From Methylocapsa sp044226135 (GTDB lineage Bacteria > Pseudomonadota > Alphaproteobacteria > Rhizobiales > Beijerinckiaceae): a stretch of DNA of 64,000 nucleotides. Where the stretch lies: positions 21,153-85,152 of the forward strand of contig NZ_JBGAHM010000014.1 in NCBI RefSeq assembly GCF_044226135.1. Direction: 5' to 3'. Below are positions 24,579 to 34,170 of the stretch, in pieces (the first letter of the stretch is position 1; the number at the start of each line of letters is the position of its first letter). The notes under the pieces were generated by a model. The model was not told the DNA's origin and did not search any database. It saw only the letters and a program-made list of their open reading frames with translations. A program made the translations under genes and the position numbers.

Positions 24579-26049
24579 ATGACGGATCGCGTTCTCATTG
24601 TCGGCGCGGGGCCGGTCGGATTGACCATGGCGCTGGAGCTGGCCCGCTATGGCGTGCCGATCCGCATCATCGACAAGATCCCGGACGCCGAGCACACCTC
24701 GCGGGCGGTCGCCGTCTGGCCGCGCACGCTGGAGCTTCTCGACCGCTCCGGAGCGGCAGCCGACCTCATTCCTCTGGGCAACAAGGTCACCGTCGCCAAC
24801 ATCCTGTCGGGCGGGCGGCCCGTTGCCTCCTTGTCGCTCGATCAGGTGCCGTCACACTATCCCTTCGTGCTGATGGTGCCGCAGTACGACACCAAAACCG
24901 TAATGCGGAGTCGTCTCGCCGCCCACGGGGTGAAGCCCGACCTCGGCATCGAGCTGCTGGATTTCGAGCAGGATGAGGACGGCGTCTCGGCCCACCTGCG
25001 CTGGAGCGACGGCTCCGAGAGCACCGAGCGCTTCGCCTTCCTGGTGGCCTGCGACGGGGCGCACAGCGTGGTGCGCCACCGCCTCGGCCTCGAGTTCAAG
25101 GGCGACACCCTGGACCTCGACTGGACTCAGGGGGACTTCCACCTGAGTGGCTATCCCTTCCCCCTCGTCGCAGATGTCGATCTTCGCTCACCCGGACGGA
25201 CCGATGCTGTTCTTCCCCATGGGGCCCGATCGCGCCCGCATCATCACCAGCCTCGGCCCGACGACCGGAAAGCCCGCGGTGCCGCTGGACCAGGACGCCT
25301 TCCAGAAGGTGCTCGATGCGCGCGGCCCAGGGGGCATCACGCTCACCGGGACGGTCTGGATCAGCGCCTTCCGCATTAATGAGCGGCAGGTCGGCGGCTA
25401 TCGGTCCGGGCGGGTCTTCCTCGCGGGAGACGCGGCTCATATCCACAGCCCGGCCAGTGGGCAAGGCATGAACACCGGCATGCAGGACGCCGTCAATCTC
25501 GCCTGGAAGCTGGCGCTGGTGAGCCGCGGCATCGCCGCCGCCCCTGCGCTCCTGGGCAGCTATGACCCCGAGCGCCGCCCGGTGGGCGCGCAGGTGATCG
25601 CGGCGTCCGGCCGGATGACGCGGATGGCCACGCTGTCGAACCCGATATTGGAGCATCTGCGCGACGTCGCGATCCATATGCTGCGGGGGCTCACGCCAGT
25701 GCAACGGGCCATGACCGGGCAAATGGCGGAGGTCTCCATCGGCTATCCGCACAGCCCGCTCAACGGCCCCTCCCAGGGTGAAGCGAAGGCAGGCTCGCGG
25801 GTGCGGCCGGTGGCGGGGGAGGCGCCGTTCGGGGCAGGCGAGACGCCGCTGTTCACCGCGTGCGGCGGTGCCGGCGCGGCCGAACTCGCCGCGCGCTTTC
25901 CCCAGCTTGTGGCCGCGGCGTCGCCCCGATCTGACGGCGGAGTAATCCTGTCGCTGGTCCGGCCGGACGGCTACCTTGCTGCCCAGGCGGAGGATGCGGA
26001 CTGGCAGGCGCTCGTGCCCTATCTCCAGCAGATCGGGGCGGAGCGGTGA
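24579..26049 (+). pseudogene. FAD-dependent aromatic monooxygenase, frameshifted
   Basis: A single-component flavoprotein hydroxylase of the PheA/TfdB/MhpA class, about 490 aa if repaired. The N-terminal part has the FAD site VLIVGAGPVGLTMALELARY and the FLVACDGAHSVVRHRLG motif. The C-terminal part, in another frame from about 25160, has the second FAD motif GRVFLAGDAAHIHSPASGQG. The natural join is a Pro-Phe-Pro-Ser-Ser segment; a run of five C at 25160-25164 seems to carry one extra base. The result is a 200-residue N-terminal piece plus junk. It is either a real pseudogene or an indel error in the C-run. Confidence 0.8.
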
Positions 26050-26127
26050 ACGCCCGTCGCATGAAACCATCCCCAAATGGCCGCGGCGGGCGAAACGACC
26101 GCCCGCTTCACAGCTGAAGGACCTGCG

Positions 26128-27216
26128 ATGCCCCGGTTCCTCGATGCGGAAGAGCTTGACCTGCTGGCCATTGGCGCCTGGATTCTCGGGACCGGCGGCG
26201 GCGGATCGCCCTATGCCTCCCACCTCGTCGCCCGGCAATTCTATGAAGACGGCGGCCTGATCGCCCTTCTCGATCCCGACGAACTCGCTGACGACGACGT
26301 TGTCGCCGTGGTCTCGACCATGGGCGCGCCGCTGGTGTTCCAGGAGCGGATGACCGATGCCGCCTTCGCCTTGAAGCCGGTGCGGGTCATGGAGGCATTC
26401 CTCGGCCGGCCGTTCCGGGCGGTGATGACGGTGGAGATCGGCGGCTGCAACGCCTTCCAGCCGCTTCTCGTCGCCGCGGCATCGGGCCTGCCGGTGGTGG
26501 ATGCGGACGCCATGGGGCGGGCTTACCCGGAGGCCCAGATGCAGACCTTCTCGATCGCCGGACTGGATATGGTCCCGCACGTCGTTTCCGACATCCGCGA
26601 CAATGACGTCATCATCCCCACCGCGTCCGGCTGGCATGAGATGGAGAGGGTGCGGCGCAGGGTGTGCACGGAATACGGATCGGTCGCGACCACCTGCCAG
26701 GCCCCGCGCACCGGGGCGGAGGTGAAGCGTCACGCGGTCCTGCGCAGCCTGTCGCACGCCATCGCTTTGGGACGCGAGGTGCGCCGCGCGAAGACGGCCC
26801 ATGAGGACCCCGTCGAGGCGACGGTGGCCGCCGCCGGCGGGAAGCGGCTCTTCACCGGCAAGGTGATGGATGTGCAGCGGCGCACGACAGAGGGCTTCCT
26901 GCGCGGCTCTCTCAGCCTGGCCGGCCTTGGTGACGATGCCGGCGCATGCTTCGACATCGCGTTCCAGAATGAGTTCACCATCGGCCGGCGCGATGGCGCG
27001 GTGATCGTCACCACGCCCGACCTGATCTGCGTGCTGGACAGCATCTCGGGCGAGGCCATCGGCACGGAGAGCCTGCGCTACGGCCAGAGGGTCACGGTCC
27101 TCGCCCTGCCGTCGCAGCCGATCCATCGCAGCGCGGAGGGGCTGCGGCATGTCGGCCCGCGCGCCTTCGGCCATGACGTGGACTTCCACAGCGTCTTCGG
27201 GGAGGAGCCGGCATGA
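26128..27216 (+). CDS. DUF917-family protein (thiohydantoin desulfurase-like)
   Basis: A 362-aa protein of the DUF917 family, some members of which are described as S-methyl thiohydantoin desulfurases. The N-terminal glycine motif GAWILGTGGGGSPY and the central IGGCNAFQPLLVAAASGLPV and VDADAMGRAYPE are typical. The ATG at 26128 follows GAAGGACCTGCG. The gene overlaps the hyuA-like gene by four bases (ATGA), the usual DUF917/HyuA pairing. The substrate is probably a hydantoin, oxoproline-like or other cyclic amide; the sequence does not say which. Confidence 0.85.
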   Translation: MPRFLDAEELDLLAIGAWILGTGGGGSPYASHLVARQFYEDGGLIALLDPDELADDDVVAVVSTMGAPLVFQERMTDAAFALKPVRVMEAFLGRPFRAVMTVEIGGCNAFQPLLVAAASGLPVVDADAMGRAYPEAQMQTFSIAGLDMVPHVVSDIRDNDVIIPTASGWHEMERVRRRVCTEYGSVATTCQAPRTGAEVKRHAVLRSLSHAIALGREVRRAKTAHEDPVEATVAAAGGKRLFTGKVMDVQRRTTEGFLRGSLSLAGLGDDAGACFDIAFQNEFTIGRRDGAVIVTTPDLICVLDSISGEAIGTESLRYGQRVTVLALPSQPIHRSAEGLRHVGPRAFGHDVDFHSVFGEEPA

Positions 27217-28763
27217 GCCGCATCGGGATCGACGTCGGCGGCACCAATACGGATGCCGTCCTGTTGGAGGGCGGCAAGGTGCTCGCCGCGCTGAAGCGGC
27301 CGACCACCGCCGATGTCGCGGACGGCGTCCGCCGGGCGCTGGTGGATCTGGTCGCCGCAGCCGCCGGCCATCCGGCCCTCGGACGGATCGAAGCGGTGAT
27401 GATCGGCACCACGCATTTCACCAATGCCGTGGTGGAGCGCCGCCATCTCGACCGCGTGGCGGCGCTGCGCATCGGCCTGCCCGCCAATGCCGGCTTGCCG
27501 CCCTTCAGCGGCTGGCCGAAGGACCTCGCGGCGGCCATGCGGGGAAGCATCCACATGGTGGCGGGCGGTCACGAATATGACGGGCGGGTCCTGGCGCCGC
27601 TTGATCGCGCGGCCGTGCGGCGCGAGGCGCAGCGCCTCGCGGAGAGCGGCATCAGCTCGATCGCCATCACTAGCGTGTTCTCGCCGCTCACCGATGAATG
27701 CGAGCGCGAGGCCGCGGACCTCGTGCGGGAAGTGATGCCCGCGGCGCGCATCACGCTTTCCCATGAAATCGGCCGCATCGGCCTGCTCGAACGGGAGAAT
27801 GCGGCGCTGCTGAATGCCGGCCTTCAGGGCCTCGCGCAGCGCACCACCGCCGCCTTCGTGCGGGCGCTGCGAGACAGCGGCATCGCGGCGCCGCTGTACC
27901 TGACGCAGAATGACGGCACCATCGTGCAGGCGCCGGTGGCGGAGCGCCATCCCGTCTATTGCTTCGCCTCCGGTCCCACCAACAGCATGCGCGGCGCGGC
28001 CTTCCTTTCGGGCCTGACCGATGCGCTGGTGGTGGATGTGGGCGGCACGACCACCGATGTGGGCAGTCTCAAGGGCGGGTTTCCGCGCCAGGCCAACGCG
28101 ATGGTCGAGATCGGCGGGGTGCGCACGCTGTTCCGCATGCCGGACCTCATATCCATCGGCCTCGGCGGCGGCACCGAGATTGCCGATGACGGCCGCCGGA
28201 TCGGCCCGGGCAGCGTCGGCTTCCGGCTGCTGGAAAAGGCGCTGTGCTTCGGCGGCGACACGCTGACCGCCACGGACATCGCGGTCGCGGCCGGACGGAT
28301 CGCGCTGGGAGAGCCGGGCCTCGTGGGCAGGCTCCCCGGCCCTCTGGTGGCCGACAGCCTCCTGCACATGGAACGCATGGTTTCCGAGGTGGTGGACCGC
28401 ATGAAGACGGATGCGGCGCCGGTTCCTCTCATCGCGGTGGGCGGCGGGAGCTTTCTGGTGCCCGATCGCATGGAGGGCGTCTCGCAGGTGGTGCGCATCG
28501 AGCACCATGCGGTGGCCAATGCCGTGGGCGCCGCCATCGCCCAGGTGAGCGGCGAGGTGGACCGCATTTTCTCCGGTGTCGAGCGCGACGCGGCGCTCGA
28601 GGACGCGCGCCGGGAGGCGACGCGACGGGCCATCGAGGCCGGCGCCGACGCGAATAGCGTGCAGACGCTCGACATGGAAGACATCCCGATCGCCTATCTA
28701 CCCGGCAATGCGCGCCGCGTGCGCGTGCGCGTCGTCGGGGAGATCGCGCGGCTCGCCGGATAG
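27213..28763 (+). CDS. hydantoinase/oxoprolinase HyuA-like protein
   Basis: A 516-aa ATP-grasping hydrolase of the hydantoinase A/5-oxoprolinase family. The N-terminal phosphate motif is GIDVGGTNTDAVLLEGG and the second is VVDVGGTTTDVGSLKGG, both typical of the ASKHA fold. GGGTEIADDG and AVGGGSFLVPDR follow. It is translationally coupled to the DUF917 gene; the two probably form one enzyme. At 516 aa it is the length of the short HyuA form that works with DUF917, not the 700-residue form that works with HyuB. Confidence 0.87.
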   Translation: MSRIGIDVGGTNTDAVLLEGGKVLAALKRPTTADVADGVRRALVDLVAAAAGHPALGRIEAVMIGTTHFTNAVVERRHLDRVAALRIGLPANAGLPPFSGWPKDLAAAMRGSIHMVAGGHEYDGRVLAPLDRAAVRREAQRLAESGISSIAITSVFSPLTDECEREAADLVREVMPAARITLSHEIGRIGLLERENAALLNAGLQGLAQRTTAAFVRALRDSGIAAPLYLTQNDGTIVQAPVAERHPVYCFASGPTNSMRGAAFLSGLTDALVVDVGGTTTDVGSLKGGFPRQANAMVEIGGVRTLFRMPDLISIGLGGGTEIADDGRRIGPGSVGFRLLEKALCFGGDTLTATDIAVAAGRIALGEPGLVGRLPGPLVADSLLHMERMVSEVVDRMKTDAAPVPLIAVGGGSFLVPDRMEGVSQVVRIEHHAVANAVGAAIAQVSGEVDRIFSGVERDAALEDARREATRRAIEAGADANSVQTLDMEDIPIAYLPGNARRVRVRVVGEIARLAG

Positions 28764-28858
28764 CGCAGGGGGACGGTTGGCCGGAGAGCGCCGATCGCCC
28801 GAGCGGCCCCTTCATTCGTCCAGCATGTTCCGATCTGACCTGAGTACAGGAACCGCAA

Positions 28859-30112
28859 ATGCATAATGATCTCAGGGAAGCGACACCGGATGGGCAGGGC
28901 CCGGCTGGCCGGCGCGTGTATCGCGAAGCCTCGCCCACGGAATTGATCTACATCGCCACGCGCATGATCGTCGTGAGCCGCAGCAGAATCTCAGGCACGA
29001 TCGGCAGGGCGCAGTTCGAGGCGGCCGTTGCGCAGCTGGAGGCCCGCTATGGCATCCTGCGCTCTGTGGTCGAGGACGGGCGTTTCGTGGCCCGGTCCGA
29101 TGACCGCTCCGCGATCGAGGCCTGGTTGCCCACCGATGGCTGCTCCGCCGAGACCCTGTACGCGCAGTTGCTGAACGCCGACCTCGATACCGGAAAGATG
29201 CTCTATGCCATTCACGTCATCGCCGCCGATAACGCGCTCGATGTCTTCATGCTCACGTCCCACGCCATCACTGACGCGACATCGCTGATCGAGCTGCATT
29301 CCTGTCTCGCCCACATGTGCGATTGCGTCGTGCGCGGCGAGGCCCCGGCCCTCGGCGTGCAGCCGTTCCCGACCCCGGTCGACGACGCGGTGAGCCGCAG
29401 CCTGGCTGCGCTTGGAACGGATGCGCCGCCGTCTTCCTATTCCGGAGCGTTCGCCGAAATTCCCGTGCCCGCGCCCTATGATGGCGGCCCCGTGACCCAT
29501 CAGCTCGAACGCGTCGTGATCGGGGCGGAGGCGATGCACCGGATCAAGGAGGCGAGCCACGCGACCGGCTCGTCCGTGCATGCGCTGCTGCTGGCCGCGC
29601 TCGCGCTCGCCATACGGGACGTGGCGGACGGATATCCGCGTCAGATTCTCATGCGGTCATCGGTCGACATGCGCCGGCGGCTCGAGCCCCGCGTTTCTCC
29701 CGAACTGGTCTTCACGGCCATCACCGGACACATCACGCCCGTCCCGGATCTCGACCAGCCCATGACGGAGATCGCCCGCTTTATCTTTGAGGATATCCAT
29801 CAGGGGCTGGAAAACGGCAGCATCTTTCACGACTACATCAACTATCCGCGGGCATTCGGCAGCCCACAGCAGGCGCCGGTCGCCATTAATGTTTCCGACA
29901 TCCAGACGGTGCGGTTTCATTGGCCGGTCGAGCGACTGGCCGTGACCGGATTCGAGTATGCCTTGGGCTGGATGAAGAAATTCCCCAACGTCTCCGTGTC
30001 GGTCTACGACGGCACACTGATCGCCAACATCGTCTATGTGGAAGAGTTCGCCACTCCGGCGACGATCCGCGCCATCTCGGACGGCTTCGTCCGAAGGCTC
30101 GATACGGTCTGA
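28859..30112 (+). CDS. condensation-domain-like (PapA/CoA-dependent acyltransferase fold) protein
   Basis: A 417-aa stand-alone protein of the condensation/PapA fold. The catalytic motif appears as SHAITDATSL near residue 140, matching HxxxD of the family with the catalytic His and structural Asp. The second half carries the usual bridging segment (MRSSVDMRRRL) and the floor-loop region. There is no carrier protein, adenylation or ketosynthase gene nearby, so an NRPS role is unlikely. Acyl transfer to an alcohol or amine from CoA is the likely reaction. It follows the HyuA gene by 95 bases in the same direction. Confidence 0.75.
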   Translation: MHNDLREATPDGQGPAGRRVYREASPTELIYIATRMIVVSRSRISGTIGRAQFEAAVAQLEARYGILRSVVEDGRFVARSDDRSAIEAWLPTDGCSAETLYAQLLNADLDTGKMLYAIHVIAADNALDVFMLTSHAITDATSLIELHSCLAHMCDCVVRGEAPALGVQPFPTPVDDAVSRSLAALGTDAPPSSYSGAFAEIPVPAPYDGGPVTHQLERVVIGAEAMHRIKEASHATGSSVHALLLAALALAIRDVADGYPRQILMRSSVDMRRRLEPRVSPELVFTAITGHITPVPDLDQPMTEIARFIFEDIHQGLENGSIFHDYINYPRAFGSPQQAPVAINVSDIQTVRFHWPVERLAVTGFEYALGWMKKFPNVSVSVYDGTLIANIVYVEEFATPATIRAISDGFVRRLDTV

Positions 30113-30159
30113 GGACAATAGAAGCCCTCCGCCGCCGAGCGCGGCGCAGGTGCGTGCGA

Positions 30160-31350
30160 TCACGCCCCCTTTGCGGTGAGCGGCAGGTAACGTGGCGTCC
30201 AGATCTTGGCGCGGATGCGCGCCTCGATCTGGTCGACGCTCGCGCCGGGAGCGTGGCCTTCCTTAGCGGAAAGATCACCGGCCGATCGTTGCACTCGGCC
30301 AAGGCGCGGACGACCGGCTCGCCAAAGGCGCCGGCCTGGCCGGAAACGCCGATGAGCACGGTGGGCCGTGCATTGCGCACGACGTCGAGAAGATCGATCC
30401 TGCCGGGATGGTCGAGCGACCAGCCAGCGACCGCCGCCCGCGCCTGCGCGAACGGCGCCTGGAACGGCGCGAGGCCGGGCATGCTTTCGGTCAAAAGCCC
30501 ATCGCGGTCGACCATGAAGAAGCGCGCCGCCGCTTCGCTTTCCGACAGGCCGACGTCGCACATGGCCGTGCGAATCAGGCTGGCGATGCCGCAGCCGGCG
30601 GAGCCTGCGCCGAACACGGCCACACGCTGCTCGGCGAGAGGGACGCCGGTGACATTGATGGCCGCCAGCAAGGTGCCAGTCGCCACCGCCGCCGTGCCCT
30701 GCACGTCGTCGTTGAAGGTTAGGAGCCGGTCGCGACAGCGTTCGAGGAGGCGTGTCGCGTTGGCCTTCGCGAAATCCTCCCACTGCAGCAGCACGCGCGG
30801 CCAGCGCCGGATGACGGCGGCAACGAAGGCCTCGATGAAGTCGTCATACTGCTGGCCTCGGACGCGCTCGTGGCGCCAGCCCACATAGAGCGGATCGGCG
30901 AGGCAGTCGGCATTGTCGGTCCCGACATCGAGCAGGATCGGCAGGGTGGTGGAAGGATGCAGGCCGCCGCAGCCCGAATAGAGCGCAAGCTTGCCGATCG
31001 GAATGCCCATGCCGCCCGCGCCCTGGTCTCCGAGGCCCAGGATGCGCTCGCCGTCGGTCACGACGATCGCCTCCACCGCATCGAAGCGCGGGTGGGCAAA
31101 GATCTCATCGAACCGCGACATGTGTGGAATGCTCAGGAAGAGCCCGCGCGGCTTGCGATAGAGACGGCTGAATTGCTGGCAGCCGGCGCCGACGGTGGGC
31201 GTGTAGACGATCGGCAGCAGCTCCTCCAGGTTCCCGACCGGCGTCGCGCTCGGCTTCCGAGAAGGCAGTGCCCTTGTTGAGCTGCGGATCGGTCAATAGC
31301 TCGTATCCGCTGCGCGCGGTTGTCATCGACGGGACGGTCGCCTCAGTCAT
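30160..31350 (-). pseudogene. NAD(P)-dependent malic enzyme, degenerate
   Basis: Three minus-strand frames together spell a malic enzyme: start MTEATVPSMTTARSGYELLT, then after a shift near 31235 the YTPTVGAGCQQFSRLYRKP motif and the metal and substrate region LTFNDDVQGTAAVATGTLLA. The NAD motif VAVFGAGSAGCGIASL follows. After PVIFPL at about 30290 the frame changes and the normal C-terminal end (ASVDQIEARIRAKIWTPRYL) follows at once, so about 90-100 residues, including the NSYIFPG region, are deleted. The gene is dead. It converges on the acyltransferase gene. Confidence 0.85.
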
Positions 31351-31535
31351 AAAACATCCCTAAAACATTGCGGTGCGCGCGCCGTTCGCGCCAGGTTCAC
31401 GTGTCTTTGGGCAGCCATCGGCGGTCGCTCGCGCAGGGCCATGCTTCACCGATCGGCGCCGGAGGCCAACTGTCCCCGCGCGGGCCGGCCGCCGTTCCGG
31501 CATGCGAGAGGCGCGGACGCTCCTCGCTTCGCGGC

Positions 31536-33344
31536 TCATCCGCCGGCCTTCGCCGGGGATGGGGCATGCCGCAGCTCGATGAAGGTGTCCGGCCCGCAAT
31601 GCAGCGTGTTGCGCGCATAATACGGCGGCACCTGCATGTCGAACTGGGCGTGCCCGTGGCCGACATCGCTGCGCAGCAGGTCGGTGCGGCTGGCGACGTC
31701 GAGGCGCAGGCGCTCGCCCGGCTTCAGCACCACGGGCTGCGGCGTGAGGCTGAAGCGCAGCGTCACCGGCACGCCCGGAGTGAGGGGCTCGGGCGTGTCG
31801 ATGTCGATGGCGATCTCGGTCGCGGTGGAGCGCGCCGCGTCGATCCTGCGGCAGGCGGGACGGATCGCGCCCATGGAAAGGATCTGGTAGGTGCCGTCCA
31901 CCGCCACGCGGCCGGTGCGGGCCACCACGTAGGAATCGATCTCGTTGGAGCTGAAGGAAAGGCTCAGGGTCACGGGACCGGTCAGCTCCGTCTCCTCGTC
32001 GATCGGCATCTCGAACGTGAGTCGCTGGGTCTCCACCTCGTCGAAGCCCGCTGCGACGATGGCGCCGAGGGGCACCGCCGCCCACTGATTGGTCCCGGCT
32101 GCGCCCGGGGCACGGTGCAGGCGATGCATGTCCGCGTCCGCGCCGCCGGAGGCCGGGTAGAGGCGCAGCGCCGTGCTGCCGGGAAGCGGCCAGTCCGCGA
32201 CGTCGCAGAAGTCCTTCGCCCCTTCCCGCCAGTAGCGCACCCGTGGCTGCGCGGCGTAGCCATTATCCGTGCCGTAGACGAGGTGGTCGAAGAAGGCGAG
32301 CGCCTCCAGCTGCCAGGCATAGACCGGCAGGTCGTAGGCCGCCGGCCCGATGATCAGCCACCGCTTATCCTTCGGCGTGCCGGCATTCTCGAACAGGTCG
32401 TAGGCGCCGAACTGGTGCAGGTTGAGGTAGCCGGGATTCTGCACCACCACGAACGGCACCTTGATGTCGCCCAGCGCGCCCGATGGCCCTTCCGGCAGGA
32501 TGCTCGCCGCCCGCGTCTTGCCATCGAGCATGAAAGAGGCGAACCGCCGGCGCGTCTCCAGCGTCGGCGTCATCCGCTCGAACCCCTTCATGATCCGCGA
32601 CATTCGCTTCTTCAGCTGCGGCCACCACAGGTGCTTCAGGGGCGAGTTGGTGATGTGGCTCATCACCGCGCGCAGGAGCGGCGGGACGGCGAGCTTGAAC
32701 TGGAAGGGCGTGAAGTTCGCCCCCATCCACAGCGCGAAGAAATCGGGCTGGGGGGCGCCGCCGAACATGGCGATGTGGCGGAAATAGTCCGTGCACATCT
32801 CGTTGGTGAAGAAACCCTTCAGCGCCGGCGGACGAAGGCGGGCCACCTGGGGCTGGGTAAGCCCGTAATAGGAGGCGCCGAACAGCACCACCTGCCCGTC
32901 GCACCAGGGCTGGGCCGCGGCCCATTGGATGACCTTGGCGTGGTCCTCCACGTCGGTGTCGTTGAGATAGACGGCGTCCTCGCCGCCCGAGCGGCCCATG
33001 CCGCGGCGGGTGACGATGACGTGGGCATAGCCCCGGTCCGTGAAGACGGACGGGCTGCCGGTCTCGTTGTTGCCCGTGGGCGCGCCCGCGGCCTGCACCT
33101 CCTTGGAGTAAGCCGCGAAGGCGATGACCGCCGGATACCGGCCCGGCGCCTTGGGCACATAGACATCGGCCGCCAGCGAGACGGACGGAGCGGCCTCGAT
33201 CATCTGGTCCGCAAGGATGCGGCAGCCGAGCCCTGACCTCGCAGCAGGACCGGGCGTCCAGCCCGCCAGCTGCGGGCCGAACAGGCCGCCTTTCAGCGGG
33301 ATGAGATTGTCCCAGAAACCCGGTTTCCCGTTGTCGGCGGTCAT
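31536..33344 (-). CDS. CocE/NonD-family (peptidase S15-like) hydrolase
   Basis: A 602-aa alpha/beta hydrolase of the X-Pro dipeptidyl-peptidase/cocaine esterase family. The N-terminal catalytic domain has the nucleophile elbow VLFGASYYGLTQ, preceded by the oxyanion-tyrosine-like FAAYSKE and the VTRRGMGRSGG segment. A cap domain follows. The last 200 or so residues are the jelly-roll C-terminal domain (LRFSLTPQPVVLKPGERLRL). No signal peptide is seen. It would hydrolyse an ester or amide, perhaps releasing an aromatic acid for the downstream pathway. It lies 53 bases downstream of the NHLP-like pair on the same strand. Confidence 0.87.
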   Translation of the reverse strand: MTADNGKPGFWDNLIPLKGGLFGPQLAGWTPGPAARSGLGCRILADQMIEAAPSVSLAADVYVPKAPGRYPAVIAFAAYSKEVQAAGAPTGNNETGSPSVFTDRGYAHVIVTRRGMGRSGGEDAVYLNDTDVEDHAKVIQWAAAQPWCDGQVVLFGASYYGLTQPQVARLRPPALKGFFTNEMCTDYFRHIAMFGGAPQPDFFALWMGANFTPFQFKLAVPPLLRAVMSHITNSPLKHLWWPQLKKRMSRIMKGFERMTPTLETRRRFASFMLDGKTRAASILPEGPSGALGDIKVPFVVVQNPGYLNLHQFGAYDLFENAGTPKDKRWLIIGPAAYDLPVYAWQLEALAFFDHLVYGTDNGYAAQPRVRYWREGAKDFCDVADWPLPGSTALRLYPASGGADADMHRLHRAPGAAGTNQWAAVPLGAIVAAGFDEVETQRLTFEMPIDEETELTGPVTLSLSFSSNEIDSYVVARTGRVAVDGTYQILSMGAIRPACRRIDAARSTATEIAIDIDTPEPLTPGVPVTLRFSLTPQPVVLKPGERLRLDVASRTDLLRSDVGHGHAQFDMQVPPYYARNTLHCGPDTFIELRHAPSPAKAGG

Positions 33345-33397
33345 GTGCGTTCTCTCCCGTCTCGGGCTCGCCGCGCCAAGTCATGGCGCGGGGCGTC

Positions 33398-33766
33398 CTA
33401 CAATTGAGAGATGTCGAGGCCGGTCTTCTTCTGCGCCGCCAGCCGCATCTCCCGTACGACCCATTTCTGCTTGTCATCCGGGATGAAGAAGCCGCCAATG
33501 CCGGACGAAAACAGCAGGTCGAAGACCCGCTCCGTCACCTGGGCAAGCGCCTGCCCGATGTCCTGGCCGGCCTCGGGCTTCGGGGGCACCATGATGACGA
33601 TGGTGTCCTCCAACTGCTCGATGATCTCGATCTTGAAATCCGGGCCCGGCGTGTAGCCGAATTCCGCGCAGACCACACCGACGGGGTCGGCGACGAGCCG
33701 CGCGCGATAGTCCGGATCTGTGGCGATGCGCTCGTAATTCTTCTCGACGAAGTCGGCATTGCTCAT
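33398..33766 (-). CDS. NHLP (nitrile hydratase leader-like) protein A
   Basis: A 122-aa protein whose first 65 residues resemble the NHLP leader family derived from nitrile hydratase alpha (YERIATDPDYRARLVADPVG then FGYTPGPDFKIEIIEQ and TIVIMVPP). NHLP proteins usually carry a short modified core after this. Here a 55-residue tail follows (DIGQALAQVTERVFDLLF ... KKTGLDISQL) with no Cys, Ser or Thr-rich core. The nitrile hydratase metal motif CxxCSC is absent. A GGGAAAA site precedes the ATG. It overlaps the second NHLP-like gene by four bases. No lanthionine, azole-forming or peptidase-transporter gene is near, so a RiPP role is doubtful. Confidence 0.7.
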   Translation of the reverse strand: MSNADFVEKNYERIATDPDYRARLVADPVGVVCAEFGYTPGPDFKIEIIEQLEDTIVIMVPPKPEAGQDIGQALAQVTERVFDLLFSSGIGGFFIPDDKQKWVVREMRLAAQKKTGLDISQL

Positions 33767-34098
33767 GATTTTTCCCTTTCCGCGCGGGCGGCATTGCGCA
33801 GGGCCAGCAGCTTGAATTTGGCGGCGACCGGGACCAGCCAGATGAAAAGGCCCTGGCTGGACCACAGATCCATCTGGTTGAGCGCCGTAGCCGGCGGCGG
33901 CGATTGCGGATCGCGGGCGGGCGGGATGGTGAAGTAAACCCGGTCCCGACGTTGCACCACCACCTTGACCTTGACCCCGGCTGGCACTTCCACGCCCATG
34001 GTCTTGAGCGCCGCGACGGGGTCGCTCTCCACCTGCGCGGCGAACGCGTCATCACTCCAGACGCGCCGTGTCAGCTCTCGTTCGAAATCCCCGGACAT
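33763..34098 (-). CDS. NHLP (nitrile hydratase leader-like) protein B
   Basis: A 111-aa relative of the preceding protein. Residues about 3-60 match the NHLP fold (FERELTRRVWSDDAFAAQVE, then GVEVPAGVKVKVVVQRRDRV and YFTIPP). A Pro-rich linker and a 45-residue tail follow, with a hydrophobic aromatic stretch (GLFIWLVPVAAKFKLLAL). The ATG at 34098 has GGAGGAG eight bases upstream; the frame is open to 34113. It is coupled by ATGA to protein A and lies 72 bases downstream of the ThDP enzyme gene on the same strand. Two unlike NHLP proteins in tandem suggest a heteromer. The function is unknown. Confidence 0.68.
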   Translation of the reverse strand: MSGDFERELTRRVWSDDAFAAQVESDPVAALKTMGVEVPAGVKVKVVVQRRDRVYFTIPPARDPQSPPPATALNQMDLWSSQGLFIWLVPVAAKFKLLALRNAARAEREKS

Positions 34099-34170
34099 GG
34101 ACGTCTCCTCCATCCCGCTTCGGTTGCTCTGCGCCGGAGCGAAGGCGCCCCGACGATGTCTTGGCGACGC

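Noticed and set aside
25096..27189. A 697-residue minus-strand frame
   Set aside because: It is antisense to the monooxygenase and DUF917 genes, rich in Arg, His and Gly, with no domain or ribosome site.
33398..34098. Nitrile hydratase subunits
   Set aside because: The alpha-subunit metal motif CxxCSC is missing and no beta subunit is present. Only the leader-like fold is shared.
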